Source: Fischerella sp.
Lineage (GTDB): Bacteria; Cyanobacteriota; Cyanobacteriia; Cyanobacteriales; Nostocaceae
Length of the DNA: 6,317 nucleotides
Direction: 5' to 3'
NCBI GenBank assembly: GCA_026419705.1
Contig: JANZYY010000197.1
Span: 1-6,317 of the forward strand
Shown: piece by piece, positions 1 through 6,070 of the stretch
How the letters are laid out: each line of letters begins with the position of its first letter
How positions within the stretch are numbered: position 1 is the stretch's first letter
Made by a program: the position numbers and the translations under genes
Notes under the pieces: model-generated
Databases searched by the model: none
Seen by the model: only the letters and a program-made list of their open reading frames with translations
What the model was told of the DNA's origin: nothing

Positions 1-224
1 GACCAAGGGTCGAGAGCGCTACGCAGGATCAACAGACCCAGTACGGTTTGCTCAAACTTGGCAAAGAAGAAGACAGTCACAGGTACTGCTATGAGAGCTA
101 GGTAGAGGTAAAGGGGTTTGGCACCTGCGAGGAATCCTCCAACTATACCAACTCCCACACCTGCCAACCCAACTACCAAGGGCACAATAGAGGTACGTGC
201 ACGTTGATTAGTCAACATTGTCAT
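1..224 (-). CDS. O-antigen ligase/polymerase-like membrane protein (Wzy-like), N-terminal part, cut by window edge
   Basis: This reads as the first 74 residues of a multi-spanning membrane protein. It starts at the ATG at 222-224, which overlaps the TGA of the upstream wzc-like gene (ATGA), a layout typical of translational coupling. A second ATG two codons in (216-218) is an alternative start. After a short polar N-terminus (MTMLTNQRAR) there are two hydrophobic segments at about residues 13-34 (rich in Gly and Val) and 38-55. These are followed by KFEQTVLGLLILRSALDPW, which from memory resembles the N-terminal region of cyanobacterial O-antigen ligase/polymerase family proteins. Such proteins join lipid-linked repeat units (Wzy) or transfer chains to an acceptor (WaaL) at the periplasmic face of the inner membrane. 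Directly behind a co-polymerase, Wzy is the more natural reading. The catalytic periplasmic loop lies outside the window, so polymerase versus ligase cannot be decided. The reading frame is firm; the family is fairly likely. Confidence 0.75.
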   Translation of the reverse strand, partial: MTMLTNQRARTSIVPLVVGLAGVGVGIVGGFLAGAKPLYLYLALIAVPVTVFFFAKFEQTVLGLLILRSALDPW

Positions 225-2404
225 TTAGATCTCAAACGATTGTTAGCAATTTTGGTGGAATTACCTTCGCTCAAACGTTTCCTAGACTGAGATGATAGGG
301 GTTTATAACCGTTCACGGGATAGCGGTAATATTGTTCGGTTTGATGTGTCATTCCATTCACAACTACTCCCATGATTGGTATTTGATTATTTGTTAATTC
401 TGATACTGCTCTTTGCAGAACTTCCTTGATCGTGATACTGGGACGTGTTACCAATACAATTCCGTCACTTTGCCTAGCTAATGTCTGAGTATCAGCGCAA
501 GCACTGAGAGGAGGAGTATCTACAATGACGTAGTCATATTTATCAGCGGCTTCTGCTAGCAGAGATTTCATCGCATCTGACTCTAGCAACTGGGAAGGAC
601 GTCCGCGTAATTCTCCACAAGTCAATACAGAGAGGTTGGGAATCTTAGTTCTTTGCACTACTCTATCTAAGGATCTTTCTTTGTCGATCGCATCTGTAAT
701 TCCTGGCTGAGGAGCTAAGTTAAACAGTGTGTGCAGCATGGGATGACGTAAATCTGCATCAATTAGCAGTGTCCTTCGAGATAGCATGGCAGCAACAGCC
801 GCTAGGTGTGAGGCAACTACAGATTTACCTTCGCCGGCAATACTGCTACTAACAACAATCAATCGCAACGACTCAGTACTGCGAAACTCGATATTTTTAA
901 AGAGCATGCGGTAAGGCTCAACCAGACTCACATCATCTAAGAACCGTTCGGATGGCTCAAGCACAAGAGTCTTAGCTGGTAGACGTGGTAGGACTCCCAG
1001 TAATGGCAACTCCAGCAATTCCTCGGCTTCGGAAGCATCCTTTAAAGTGTTATCCATGAGTTCCAGCAGCAGTATAATGCCTGTAGCTAAAGCAGTTCCG
1101 AACAAGATAGCGATCGCCAGTACAGCTTTGTTATGGGGTGAGGTGGGTTGAGTTGGTGTTTGTGCTGCTTCGATAATTTGAATGTTACCAACCAGTTGAG
1201 CTTCAGCGATTCGTGCTTCCTCCAGTTTGCTTTGCAGCAACTTCAAAGATGCTGCTGCTTCTTCCCGTTGGCGTGTGAGTGGAGTCAGCTGTTGCTGTTT
1301 AATTGGCAGCTGGGCCAAGCGAGATTGGAGGTTGCCTAGATTAGCCTGCACAACTCTGAGCTTATTTTCAACTGCCCAACGCTCAACTTCATTATTAATG
1401 AGTTGGGAAGTCAAATCTTGACTGATTCGATCGCTGGCGACGGTATTAGAAGCGATCGCTTGATTTGCTGGCGAAACGCGATCCAGTTCCTTTTGATATA
1501 AGGCACGCAGACCATTTCGTTGTCCAAGCAGATTAATGACAGTAGGATGATTGTCTGTCAAGAGCAAACGAGCATCTACTAGATTCGTCTCCACTTCTGC
1601 CAACTTAGCACGCAACATTTTGAGTTCTTCGTTTTGACCGCCGCGTACGGCTGCGTAGGCATTATTCAGACCTTTGGCATCGGTGACTTGTCGCAGCGAA
1701 GCTTCCTTGGAACGCAACTCTTGAAGTTGAGCTAAAAGAGTATGCTCCTGTTCCTCTAAAGTGGCTAGGCTTTCCACCAAGCTCTTGGTTTGCTCGTCAA
1801 AGGATACTATACCGCTAGCCTGTCTGTATTTGTTTTCAATCCGTTCAGCCTGTTCTAGGCGCTGGCGAGCTTCTGGTACTTTTGTTTGCAAAAACTTACG
1901 TACATTGGCAGCTTCTTGGCGAATGATTTGAGTATTATCCTCAACCATTGCCTGGGAGATGGCATTGACCAAATTGGTAGCAAGTATAGGGTCTTTGTTT
2001 TGATAGCTCACCTCCAGAATGTTGGTAGCTGGAACAATTTTCACTTTCAAATTTTGCCGAAGTTCTGCCGTTGTTAGCGCGGTTTCGGGTGAACTAGCTT
2101 GAGATTGAGAAACAACCTGAGCGATCGCTTTTTGGAGAACGCGTTGTGACTTGATTAATTCTGCTTGGTCAGCCAGTGGGTTTGGACTACCTGGCGTACC
2201 TGAACGTAGTTGGGTAAGGTCACGACCCAATTCCGAAACGCTTACCCTTTTGTCATCAAGTATCAGTCGCGCAGATGTTTCGTATTCGCGTGGAGCTATC
2301 TGGAGGTAGGCGATCGCCCCAGCAATAACAGCAGCAAACGTAGCCAGAGCAGGTATTGCACGTCGCTTCAACACCGCTGATAGTGATGAAAAGCCTTTTT
2401 CCAT
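221..2404 (-). CDS. wzc: Wzc-like polysaccharide co-polymerase with C-terminal bacterial tyrosine kinase domain
   Basis: A 727-residue inner-membrane protein, the usual length for Wzc fusions, which control chain length and export of exopolysaccharide. A Wzz-type N-terminus has a first membrane segment at about 17-37, followed by the REYETSARLILD stretch. A long periplasmic coiled-coil part spans about 160-405 and ends in a GNVR-like region. A proline-rich motif (TPTQPTSP, 414-423) precedes the second membrane segment (427-449). The cytoplasmic kinase shows Walker A (AGEGKS, 523-528), Walker A' (LLIDADLRHP, 546-555, Asp549 and Asp551) and Walker B (YVIVDTPP, 625-632, Asp629). The C-tail has tyrosines at 692, 693, 695 and 700, a small version of the autophosphorylated cluster. 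The oligomerisation motif EX2RX2R is degenerate (Glu496, Arg499, then Phe502). A purine-rich AAGGG lies about 8 bases before the ATG. The 3' end overlaps the Wzy-like gene. A cognate Wzb phosphatase would be expected elsewhere in the genome. Confidence 0.95.
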   Translation of the reverse strand: MEKGFSSLSAVLKRRAIPALATFAAVIAGAIAYLQIAPREYETSARLILDDKRVSVSELGRDLTQLRSGTPGSPNPLADQAELIKSQRVLQKAIAQVVSQSQASSPETALTTAELRQNLKVKIVPATNILEVSYQNKDPILATNLVNAISQAMVEDNTQIIRQEAANVRKFLQTKVPEARQRLEQAERIENKYRQASGIVSFDEQTKSLVESLATLEEQEHTLLAQLQELRSKEASLRQVTDAKGLNNAYAAVRGGQNEELKMLRAKLAEVETNLVDARLLLTDNHPTVINLLGQRNGLRALYQKELDRVSPANQAIASNTVASDRISQDLTSQLINNEVERWAVENKLRVVQANLGNLQSRLAQLPIKQQQLTPLTRQREEAAASLKLLQSKLEEARIAEAQLVGNIQIIEAAQTPTQPTSPHNKAVLAIAILFGTALATGIILLLELMDNTLKDASEAEELLELPLLGVLPRLPAKTLVLEPSERFLDDVSLVEPYRMLFKNIEFRSTESLRLIVVSSSIAGEGKSVVASHLAAVAAMLSRRTLLIDADLRHPMLHTLFNLAPQPGITDAIDKERSLDRVVQRTKIPNLSVLTCGELRGRPSQLLESDAMKSLLAEAADKYDYVIVDTPPLSACADTQTLARQSDGIVLVTRPSITIKEVLQRAVSELTNNQIPIMGVVVNGMTHQTEQYYRYPVNGYKPLSSQSRKRLSEGNSTKIANNRLRSK

Positions 2405-2480
2405 TACATCTACCCTTATCTAATAAGTCATTAGTCAATGGTTATTAGTCATTCGCTTTTGACAAATGACGAATGACAAG
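2405..2480. repeat. Heptamer repeat locus with inverted arms between glycosyltransferase and wzc
   Basis: The 76-bp gap is largely made of phased 7-base units. AGTCATT, AGTCAAT, GGTTATT and AGTCATT run consecutively over 2426-2453. After a T-rich spacer, ACAAATG and ACGAATG (2462-2475) are the same kind of unit in reverse orientation. The arms GTCATTCG (2448-2455) and CGAATGAC (2470-2477) form a perfect 8-bp inverted repeat with a 14-base loop. In the operon transcript this would be a hairpin ending about 43 bases before the wzc ATG. Short tandem repeats of 7 bases are a known feature of Nostocales-type genomes. There is no U-tract after the hairpin, so I do not call it a terminator. Confidence 0.8.
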
Positions 2481-3671
2481 TTATTCTTTGCTAACAATCC
2501 CCGCAAGTTCGGTAGAACTAGACTGTTGTATATCTACTGGCTCAGATGAATTCAAAAGAGTTGTATATAGTTTCAACGTTTCAGCAGTAATGCGATCCCA
2601 GCTGTAATAAAGTTGCACGTGTTTTTGGGCATTCTGGGCCATAGCAGCCATTGCTATTGGGTGATGAATTGCCCAATCTAGGGAACGAACGCAAGAGTCG
2701 AGGTTTCCAGCCTCAAAAAGCATTCCCCTTCCCCGACCAATCAATTGCTGGTGGGGTAGAATATCACTTCCCAGAACTGGTATTCCTTCTTGCATTGCCT
2801 CTAACATCACCAAAGGAAGCCCCTCTAAATCAGAAGGCAGAACAAATAACCCTGCACCTCGAACAATCTCCCAAAGACGAGGGCCCCACAACTCTCCTGC
2901 AAACACGATGTTGCGATTGGTGGCAATCTTTTCTAATAGCTTGGCTGTGAAGGATCTTGTATCGCTGACACCCCCAGCTATAACTAGTTTCCATCCCTTT
3001 GGTTTCAAAGTGCTGAAGGCTTCGACAAGTAAGTCAGGACGCTTTTCTGGTACCAATCTGCCCAAAAACAAGATGTAGCGTCCTGGTTCTAGACCTAACT
3101 GAGTTCCGTAGGTAAAATTTGGGTCTGACTCACCATAGCAGGCTGGAGCGTTAGGAATGTAGACTGTTTCCCGACCGTAGGTTTGTAAAAAGTAGGACTT
3201 GAGCGCATCAGACACCACAATGATTCCGTCGGCAAAACGTACTGCTGCCTTTTCGCCCAGATGAATTAACTGAGTAGAAAAACTGCCCCACTTAGCACGC
3301 TGCCAATCTAACCCCTGACAGGTGACGACGATCTTGGCAGGACTGGTAATTCTAGCTAAACCAGTAAACAGAGATGGGCCAAGAGCGTGGAAATGAACAA
3401 TATCGTATCTATTACCAGTTGTAGCGATCGCACCTAGCGCTGAGCTAATAAAAGCGTCTACTCCTGTGAGTTGCAAACCAGGTAAGGAAGTAACTCTTAC
3501 CCCCTGAAAATCATAACGATCAAACCAGGAACTTTCAGTATAGGAACAGCGAGCATATAAATCTACGGTGTGACCCTGCGCGACCATGCGCGGATAGACT
3601 TCTGCACAGTAATGTTCAATACCACCCTGTTTTGGAGGTAAACCTTTTGCACCGATAACAGCAATTCTCAT
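2481..3671 (-). CDS. GT4-family glycosyltransferase (GT-B fold)
   Basis: A 396-residue retaining glycosyltransferase of the GT4 type, cytosolic or membrane-associated, expected to add one sugar from a nucleotide-sugar donor to the growing lipid-linked repeat unit. The N-terminal domain opens with MRIAVIGAKGLPPKQGGIEH, where the glycine-rich loop (about 14-17) is typical of GT-B acceptor domains. HFHALG at about 93-98 and VVSDALKSYF near 152-161 also fit. The donor domain has FLGRLVPEKRPD (202-213), VIAGG (230-234) and the EX7E signature EGLPLVMLE with Glu283 and Glu291. The frame stays open to a TTG at 3690-3692, seven codons upstream, but I chose the ATG at 3669-3671 because MRIAVIGAKGLPP is the usual beginning of such proteins. 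No strong ribosome binding site precedes either start. It lies 57 bp behind the other glycosyltransferase gene and 76 bp before wzc, in the same direction. The sugar specificity cannot be read from sequence. Confidence 0.93.
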   Translation of the reverse strand: MRIAVIGAKGLPPKQGGIEHYCAEVYPRMVAQGHTVDLYARCSYTESSWFDRYDFQGVRVTSLPGLQLTGVDAFISSALGAIATTGNRYDIVHFHALGPSLFTGLARITSPAKIVVTCQGLDWQRAKWGSFSTQLIHLGEKAAVRFADGIIVVSDALKSYFLQTYGRETVYIPNAPACYGESDPNFTYGTQLGLEPGRYILFLGRLVPEKRPDLLVEAFSTLKPKGWKLVIAGGVSDTRSFTAKLLEKIATNRNIVFAGELWGPRLWEIVRGAGLFVLPSDLEGLPLVMLEAMQEGIPVLGSDILPHQQLIGRGRGMLFEAGNLDSCVRSLDWAIHHPIAMAAMAQNAQKHVQLYYSWDRITAETLKLYTTLLNSSEPVDIQQSSSTELAGIVSKE

Positions 3672-3728
3672 ACTAATCAGTAAAATGTACAAGCTGAAAT
3701 ACTTACAACAATTTGAATCCTGGGACAG
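3672..3728. other. Short gap between the two glycosyltransferase genes
   Basis: A 57-bp AT-rich spacer. I see no hairpin with a T-run and no clear promoter boxes in it, which fits read-through within one operon. No recognisable Shine-Dalgarno sequence precedes the downstream ATG at 3671. Confidence 0.6.
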
Positions 3729-4964
3729 CTACCAATAGGTTTTATGAATACCGTTTACATCGTTTTTAAGTTGCTGTTCCCAGCTTTGCCACATTTGCTG
3801 GTAGATTTCATTGACAACAGTGCGTGCGGTATAGGGTTGTACAGTCCGCACACAAGCGTCGGCGGGATAATTTTCTGGATGCTGCAATACTCGCCGTAAA
3901 GCATTGGCTATGGATGTTGGCGTTCTTTCTTCACAAACAACTCCACTGTCAGCAGCAAGCAGTTTTGGTGTTTCACCGCATTTAGTTGTTACTATTGGAG
4001 TTCCACTGGCAAGTGCCTCTAGCGCTACCAGGGGTAAACCTTCGTATGCACTGCTGAGAATAAAGGCACTGCAAACACGATGCAACTGTGCGAGTTCGGC
4101 TTGAGCAACAGGCCCAAGCATCGTCACCCGACCAGATAATCCCAACTGCTCAATCTCTCTACCTACTTGTGTGGCTAACTCCCCATCACCTGCGATCAGT
4201 AAATGAACTTTTGGTTCATTCAAAGCTGCAAACGCGCGTACCAGCAGAATTGGATCTTTCTGTGGATGCAACCGACCTGCAAATAAGATAAATTTAGTTT
4301 GCTCATCCAAACCCATTCGAGATGCCAACTCCTGTCTGGAAGTTTCACGCTCTTGTTGACTTACCGGATAAAAAATCTCGCTATCGTATGAATTTTTAAT
4401 GTTAGAGATATGCTTTGCTATCTCTGGATAACGCTGTCGATATAATTCTGTAGAATTACTATTGCATGACAGAATTTGGCTAAACTGCCCAATTAAAAAC
4501 TTTTCCAAAGCAAAATATGCTGCCGGAAATTTTCGCCACAGGATCGCTTTTCGATCGCCCGCAGCCTGCATTTGCGTTTGGATATCGTTGTGAACAAACA
4601 GAGTTTTCTCTCCCTGCCAGTTCAGGGTTGCTAAAGTTGGCTCCAAGCGATGAAAGTGCATGAAGTCTGAGGCATAGCAACGCCCAAGCAAAGCAACCGT
4701 GTACTTGAATGTAGTGGGCACTGCATTCCTAACGTTATCATCGGGCAAAGTAAATAAAGGCAGGAAATAAATTGCCTTACCCGCGTATTCTGTTTTTTGC
4801 CATTTCCCTGCAGGCTGGTTGCGATCGCATCCTGTTCCTACAAGCCTTACATCAAACTCAATCGGAGCGTACTTGATAAAAATATTTATCAGTGTCTGAA
4901 TTCCACCAATACTCGCGTGCCAAGGATTGAACTGGTAAAAAATAGTCAGAACAGGCTTCCGCAT
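3729..4964 (-). CDS. GT4-family glycosyltransferase (GT-B fold), first gene of the polysaccharide operon in this window
   Basis: A 411-residue GT4-type glycosyltransferase. Its N-terminal domain begins MRKPVLTIFYQFNPWHASIGGIQT-like and carries a GGIQT loop near residues 20-24. It has HFHRLEP at 103-109, VHNDIQ at 124-129 and SCNSNSTELYRQRYP at 166-180, the usual linker toward the donor domain. The donor half shows FAGRLHPQKDP (228-238), LLIAGDGEL (255-263), GRVTMLGPV (278-286) and the EX7E signature EGLPLVALE with Glu308 and Glu316. The open frame extends to a TTG at 4980-4982. I chose the ATG at 4962-4964 because AGGGTGG lies 5 bases before it and the first six codons of the longer form look like untranslated leader. 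It should transfer a sugar to the lipid-linked oligosaccharide in the cytoplasm. Acceptor and donor are not predictable here. Its sequence differs clearly from that of the other GT4, so the two are probably not a recent duplication. Confidence 0.93.
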   Translation of the reverse strand: MRKPVLTIFYQFNPWHASIGGIQTLINIFIKYAPIEFDVRLVGTGCDRNQPAGKWQKTEYAGKAIYFLPLFTLPDDNVRNAVPTTFKYTVALLGRCYASDFMHFHRLEPTLATLNWQGEKTLFVHNDIQTQMQAAGDRKAILWRKFPAAYFALEKFLIGQFSQILSCNSNSTELYRQRYPEIAKHISNIKNSYDSEIFYPVSQQERETSRQELASRMGLDEQTKFILFAGRLHPQKDPILLVRAFAALNEPKVHLLIAGDGELATQVGREIEQLGLSGRVTMLGPVAQAELAQLHRVCSAFILSSAYEGLPLVALEALASGTPIVTTKCGETPKLLAADSGVVCEERTPTSIANALRRVLQHPENYPADACVRTVQPYTARTVVNEIYQQMWQSWEQQLKNDVNGIHKTYW

Positions 4965-4975
4965 AACAACCACCC
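4965..4975 (-). promoter_or_regulatory. Ribosome binding site supporting the ATG start at 4964
   Basis: On the minus strand AGGGTGG ends 5 bases before the ATG at 4962-4964. It is the best purine-rich Shine-Dalgarno-like stretch near this gene and lies downstream of the TTG at 4982, so it supports the ATG rather than the TTG as start. Confidence 0.55.
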
Positions 4976-4992
4976 TGCACAAGTTGTGTGCA
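4976..4992. promoter_or_regulatory. 17-bp dyad TGCACA-N5-TGTGCA next to the ribosome binding site
   Basis: A perfect 6-bp inverted repeat with a 5-base centre (AGTTG on the plus strand) sits immediately upstream of the AGGGTGG ribosome binding site of the first glycosyltransferase gene. It could be an operator-like protein site or a small hairpin in the leader that affects ribosome access. It is short, so chance is possible. Confidence 0.35.
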
Positions 4993-5080
4993 ATTACCGA
5001 GATGTTTTTATTACTGGAAAATATTCAAAAAGTTTGATCGTACCTCTCGGTAGCGTCATGTTTTCGTAAAAAATCACCCT

Positions 5081-5101
5081 CATTTCCCATTCCCCAACAA
5101 A
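5081..5101. repeat. Short heptamer repeat (CATTTCC, CATTCCC, CAACAAA)
   Basis: Three consecutive degenerate 7-base units of the same style as those at 5693-5727. They lie in the leader of the operon, about 120-135 bp before the first glycosyltransferase start. Only two of the three units are clearly alike. Confidence 0.4.
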
Positions 5102-5316
5102 GTATTACTGTTTGGATTGAACTCCAGAACAAATTTACGTATATCTACAAATGCAGACAATGTCAGGTGCTAAAACCGAGAACTGCCTTTTCTCAATACT
5201 GAAAATAGTTTTTACATTCAAAAAACCCAAAATATTTGTGATTTCTCCATGAAAACTTCGTTACACCTATCAATTCCTGATACGTGCAAAGTTGCCCCTC
5301 ACACCGCTAGACTCAG

Positions 5317-5515
5317 CTTCACGAATAATTTATATGAATTCACGCAAAGTTCATATAGCAAATTTAAGCTACATGATAAGATACTAGCGTGCTTGATTAT
5401 TTTGATTCATCAATTTTGATAAGAACAAGTCTAAAAAACTTCGTGAATAATTTTATAGACCTTAGGGTATAAAAATATTTGAAACAGCAAATTTATAAGT
5501 TACTAAAGTGCTGTT
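5317..5515. repeat. Degenerate direct duplication, two copies of about 80 bp
   Basis: Copy 1 begins CTTCACGAATAATTTATA (5317-5334) and has AGCAAATTTAAGCTAC at 5357-5372. Copy 2 begins CTTCGTGAATAATTTTATA (5439-5457) and has AGCAAATTTATAAGTTAC at 5486-5503. The two landmarks keep the same order and similar spacing (40 and 47 bases), suggesting an old tandem duplication offset by about 122-129 bp. The sequence is AT-rich, so a chance resemblance cannot be excluded. Confidence 0.4.
5331..5357. repeat. 8-bp inverted repeat TATATGAA-N11-TTCATATA
   Basis: Perfect 8-bp arms separated by 11 bases, within copy 1 of the degenerate duplication; copy 2 does not keep it. It could be an operator-like dyad or a weak hairpin. 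The AT-rich arms lower its significance. Confidence 0.45.
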
Positions 5516-5661
5516 AGCTGTTTAAATTAAGTACTCTGGCACGAAACTAAAAATTCAGAATAAATATTATCTAGGTAATAATCAATACTGATAATCGCTG
5601 ATTAATAGCAACAGCTGAGATGATATTCGTTTCTATGGCTGTGCCGTCGCCGAAGCTGCTA

Positions 5662-5727
5662 ATTGGTGATTGGTGATTACCATTTTTCTTTGCCATTACC
5701 CATTCCCTATTACCGATAACCCATTGA
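5662..5727. repeat. Heptamer repeat locus with opposed arrays
   Basis: ATTGGTG is repeated twice in tandem (5662-5675) and continues into ATTAC. After a T-rich spacer come five phased units: CCATTAC, CCATTCC, CTATTAC, CGATAAC and CCATTGA (5693-5727). The second array is roughly the inverse complement of the first (GGTGATT against ATTACC), so the locus can fold back on itself. The design matches the locus at 2426-2477: array, T-run, inverted array. Such repeats are common intergenic elements of filamentous cyanobacteria and are not known to encode anything. Confidence 0.75.
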
Positions 5728-5943
5728 TGTTTTCATCAGTAATTTACCGGATACGAGATTAGAAGTAATCAGCCATAAATAAAAAGAGGCAAGCAAAATG
5801 CCTAATCCCCAAAGGGGAGTGTGGTAACTTCCCTAACTAAGCCTAAGGGCTTGCAAAGAGGGTGCACGTAGCGCGGCTGTATACTGACTAACTTCATCGC
5901 TTCTCTCAGATGGCGATCGCGGCACATAAACTCCCAGGAGTTT
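5725..5943. repeat. Run of short inverted repeats, possibly a structured RNA or mobile-element relic
   Basis: Successive perfect small hairpins: TGATG/CATCA (5725-5738), GATTA/TAATC (5757-5770), AGGCA/TGCCT (5787-5803), TCCCC/GGGGA (5806-5818), AAGCC/GGCTT (5839-5852), ATCGC/GCGAT (5896-5917) and AAACTCC-CA-GGAGTTT (5928-5943). The last, with 7-bp arms, is unlikely by chance. The 5-bp stems are individually weak, as perhaps two are expected in such a length. I recognise no tRNA, tmRNA, RNase P, SRP or riboswitch core here. The sequence is less AT-rich than the neighbouring leader region. Confidence 0.4.
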
Positions 5944-5971
5944 GAGGTATCAACTTAAAACTAAATTTCAT

Positions 5972-6040
5972 TTTGCATTTTTGTTTAACAATACAACAAA
6001 TTGACCAGACACGAAATTTCGCCTCTGGTCAAAATGCAAA
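5972..6040. repeat. Nested inverted repeat (10-bp outer arms, 9-bp inner arms)
   Basis: Outer arms TTTGCATTTT (5972-5981) and AAAATGCAAA (6031-6040) are perfectly complementary. Inside them TTGACCAGA (6001-6009) and TCTGGTCAA (6024-6032) form a 9-bp stem whose loop holds the palindrome CGAAATTTCG (6012-6021). A small TTGTT/AACAA stem (5981-5999) can form between the left arms. The two main stems share two bases (6031-6032). Folded, this gives a branched hairpin. Confidence 0.8.
5986..6032 (-). terminator. Probable intrinsic terminator behind the aminopeptidase-like gene
   Basis: On the minus strand the 9-bp stem built from 6001-6009 and 6024-6032 is followed at once by the U-rich stretch TTTGTTGTATTGTT. 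It lies about 107 bases beyond the stop of the right-hand gene and before the polysaccharide operon, the expected place for ending that transcript. On the plus strand the outer stem is followed two bases later by six T residues (6043-6048), so the element could also stop plus-strand transcripts. Confidence 0.5.
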
Positions 6041-6070
6041 GCTTTTTTGTGGGAAATTGTTCCAAAATTT

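Noticed and set aside
2256..2438. 60-codon minus-strand frame overlapping the start of wzc
   Set aside because: It lies in another frame over the wzc N-terminus and has a cysteine-rich, unlikely product; wzc itself is certain.
2426..2477. Could the heptamer repeats be a CRISPR array?
   Set aside because: Units are only 7 bases, directly abutting and degenerate, with no 28-37 base repeats or unique spacers.
2651..2950. 99-codon plus-strand frame
   Set aside because: Antisense shadow of the conserved donor domain of the GT4 gene at 2481-3671.
4797..5069. 90-codon open frame on the plus strand
   Set aside because: Most of it lies antisense to the N-terminal part of a well-supported glycosyltransferase, and its product looks like no known protein.
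5190..5220. Possible minus-strand promoter TTGAAT-17-TATTGA
   Set aside because: The -10 matches the consensus at only about three positions and no other support exists; such matches are expected by chance in AT-rich DNA.
5249..5419. 56-codon open frame on the plus strand (MKTSLHLSIPDTCK...)
   Set aside because: No Shine-Dalgarno, AT-driven composition, no recognisable family, and it runs through the degenerate duplication and the 8-bp inverted repeat. A chance frame is most likely.
5780..5960. Possible tRNA, tmRNA, 6S RNA or riboswitch
   Set aside because: No T-loop, tmRNA ends or known riboswitch core could be recognised; kept only as an unassigned structured region.
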